Source: Chitinophagaceae bacterium
GTDB lineage: Bacteria; Bacteroidota; Bacteroidia; Chitinophagales; Chitinophagaceae
Assembly (NCBI GenBank): GCA_017853235.1
Contig: JAFMJX010000087.1
Span: 1-7,377 of the forward strand
Length of the DNA: 7,377 nucleotides
Reading direction: 5' to 3'
Within the stretch, counting starts at the first letter, position 1, and the number at the start of each line of letters is the position of its first letter. Shown in pieces: positions 6,677 through 7,377 of the stretch. The position numbers and the translations under genes were made by a program. The notes below the pieces were generated by a model. That model was given only the letters and a program-made list of their open reading frames with translations. It was not told the DNA's origin and did no database searches.

Positions 6677-7377
6677 CTATTTTTGATTTTTCAAGTAGTA
6701 ATCCGACATGATTTGAAACACTTCTTTTTTTAGAGTCAAAGCAGTGTGTCCTTCTGGGAAGATTGGTGGCAAAATATTCAAAATGATTTTTCCAGGATGT
6801 AAACACATGGATGGTTTTGCTGGTAATATTTTTTTTGTATTTAAGATCACTACTGGAACAATAGGCTTTTGTGTTTCAATGGCTAATGTAAAGGCACCGT
6901 CATAAAAGCTTTTTAATGGAGCAGACGTTCTATTTCTGGTTCCTTCTGGATAAATTAACATATCAACACCATCATTTAAAACACGCTTCATGTTGTCGTA
7001 GCTTTTACGACGACTGGCATTATCTTTTCTGTCTACAATCACTGTAGCAAATTGATAAATCCAACCAAATAAAGGAACATACACAAAACTTTTTTTTGCG
7101 ATAGTACGATTGGGTCTGGGTAAAAATGGAGTACTAACAGGAATATCAATTAAGCTATTATGATTGCAAACGATCACTGCATTACCTAAACCGTTAAAAT
7201 TTTCTTTTCCTGTGACTTTAAATCTACAACCTGATAAATATAAAAAACTAGCCATCCACATTCTGGATAAAAAACGATGATAGGTAATTTGAACAGGATC
7301 TTTTAATAAAAAACAAATCATGTAAAAAGGGAAGAACAATAACATGGTAGTAGCAAATACCAATAAAGCCCAAGTGG
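6677..7377 (-). CDS. plsC: 1-acyl-sn-glycerol-3-phosphate acyltransferase, PlsC family (5' end outside window)
   Basis: A membrane-bound acyltransferase that adds the second acyl chain to lysophosphatidic acid, giving phosphatidic acid for phospholipid synthesis. The catalytic HX4D motif is seen as NHNSLID (codons at 7145-7165). The glycerol-phosphate-binding motif is YPEGTR (6935-6952). Between them lie AKKSFVYVPLFGW and VDRKDNASRRKS, and after them IVPVVIL, in the usual order. The N-terminal part is hydrophobic (LLVFATTMLLFFPFYMICFLL), matching the membrane anchor of the family. The frame stays open to the window edge (Thr-Trp-Ala-Leu before the TTG at 7363), so TTG 7363 is probably not the start and a few to some tens of N-terminal residues are missing. 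The stop TAG at 6677-6679 is 2 bp from the lptD stop. A related lyso-lipid acyltransferase cannot be excluded from motifs alone. Confidence 0.9.
   Translation of the reverse strand, partial: TWALLVFATTMLLFFPFYMICFLLKDPVQITYHRFLSRMWMASFLYLSGCRFKVTGKENFNGLGNAVIVCNHNSLIDIPVSTPFLPRPNRTIAKKSFVYVPLFGWIYQFATVIVDRKDNASRRKSYDNMKRVLNDGVDMLIYPEGTRNRTSAPLKSFYDGAFTLAIETQKPIVPVVILNTKKILPAKPSMCLHPGKIILNILPPIFPEGHTALTLKKEVFQIMSDYYLKNQK

Noticed and set aside
6682..6700. T-rich hairpin TTGA-TTTT-TCAA after lptD as a terminator
   Set aside because: A 4-bp stem lacking a GC core, lying inside plsC coding sequence, is too weak to call.
7361..7363. TTG 7363 as the plsC start
   Set aside because: The frame stays open past it to the window edge with plausible hydrophobic residues, so the true start is probably beyond 7377.

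Overview
The window comes from an AT-rich genome of the phylum Bacteroidota. The protein families point that way: a MlaD/MCE protein opening MRVSNETKVGAL, a large OstA-like protein, an LptD of the Bacteroidota type, and an amidase with a basic insertion between zinc-ligand motifs. TAnnTTTG-type promoter boxes fit the same assignment. A Chitinophagales/Sphingobacteriales-like member is my best guess, but the order is not secure. All reading frames are intact, stop codons are TAA or TAG, and base composition looks even. I see no mobile element, RNA gene, CRISPR array or sign of transfer.

Layout: (1) The left edge (1-385, + strand) is the C-terminal part of peptide chain release factor 2 (prfB), including its GGQ motif. 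(2) A leftward gene set follows, read from 3970 down to 382: a secreted N-acetylmuramoyl-L-alanine amidase, a MlaD/MCE-domain inner-membrane protein, and an OstA-like (LptA-type) periplasmic protein. The last two overlap by 8 bp. (3) Divergent from the amidase, a large rightward gene (3984-6674) encodes the outer-membrane LPS translocon protein LptD. (4) At the right edge (6677-7377, - strand) lies a PlsC-type 1-acylglycerol-3-phosphate acyltransferase, cut off at its 5' end by the window.

The five non-prfB genes all concern the cell envelope. PlsC makes phosphatidic acid for membrane lipids. The MCE protein belongs to a family that moves lipids between the membranes. The OstA-like protein and LptD belong to the LPS transport route. 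The amidase remodels peptidoglycan. The genome is very compact: prfB and the OstA-like gene converge and share a TTAA stop palindrome, lptD and plsC converge with 2 bp between them, and the divergent amidase/lptD starts are 13 bp apart. No stretch above 300 bp lacks a gene; the longest gap is 63 bp.

I found no novel system. The points most worth a second look are the start and promoter layout at the amidase/lptD divergence, the lone cysteine pair in LptD, the amidase insertion, and the AT-rich hairpin in front of mlaD.
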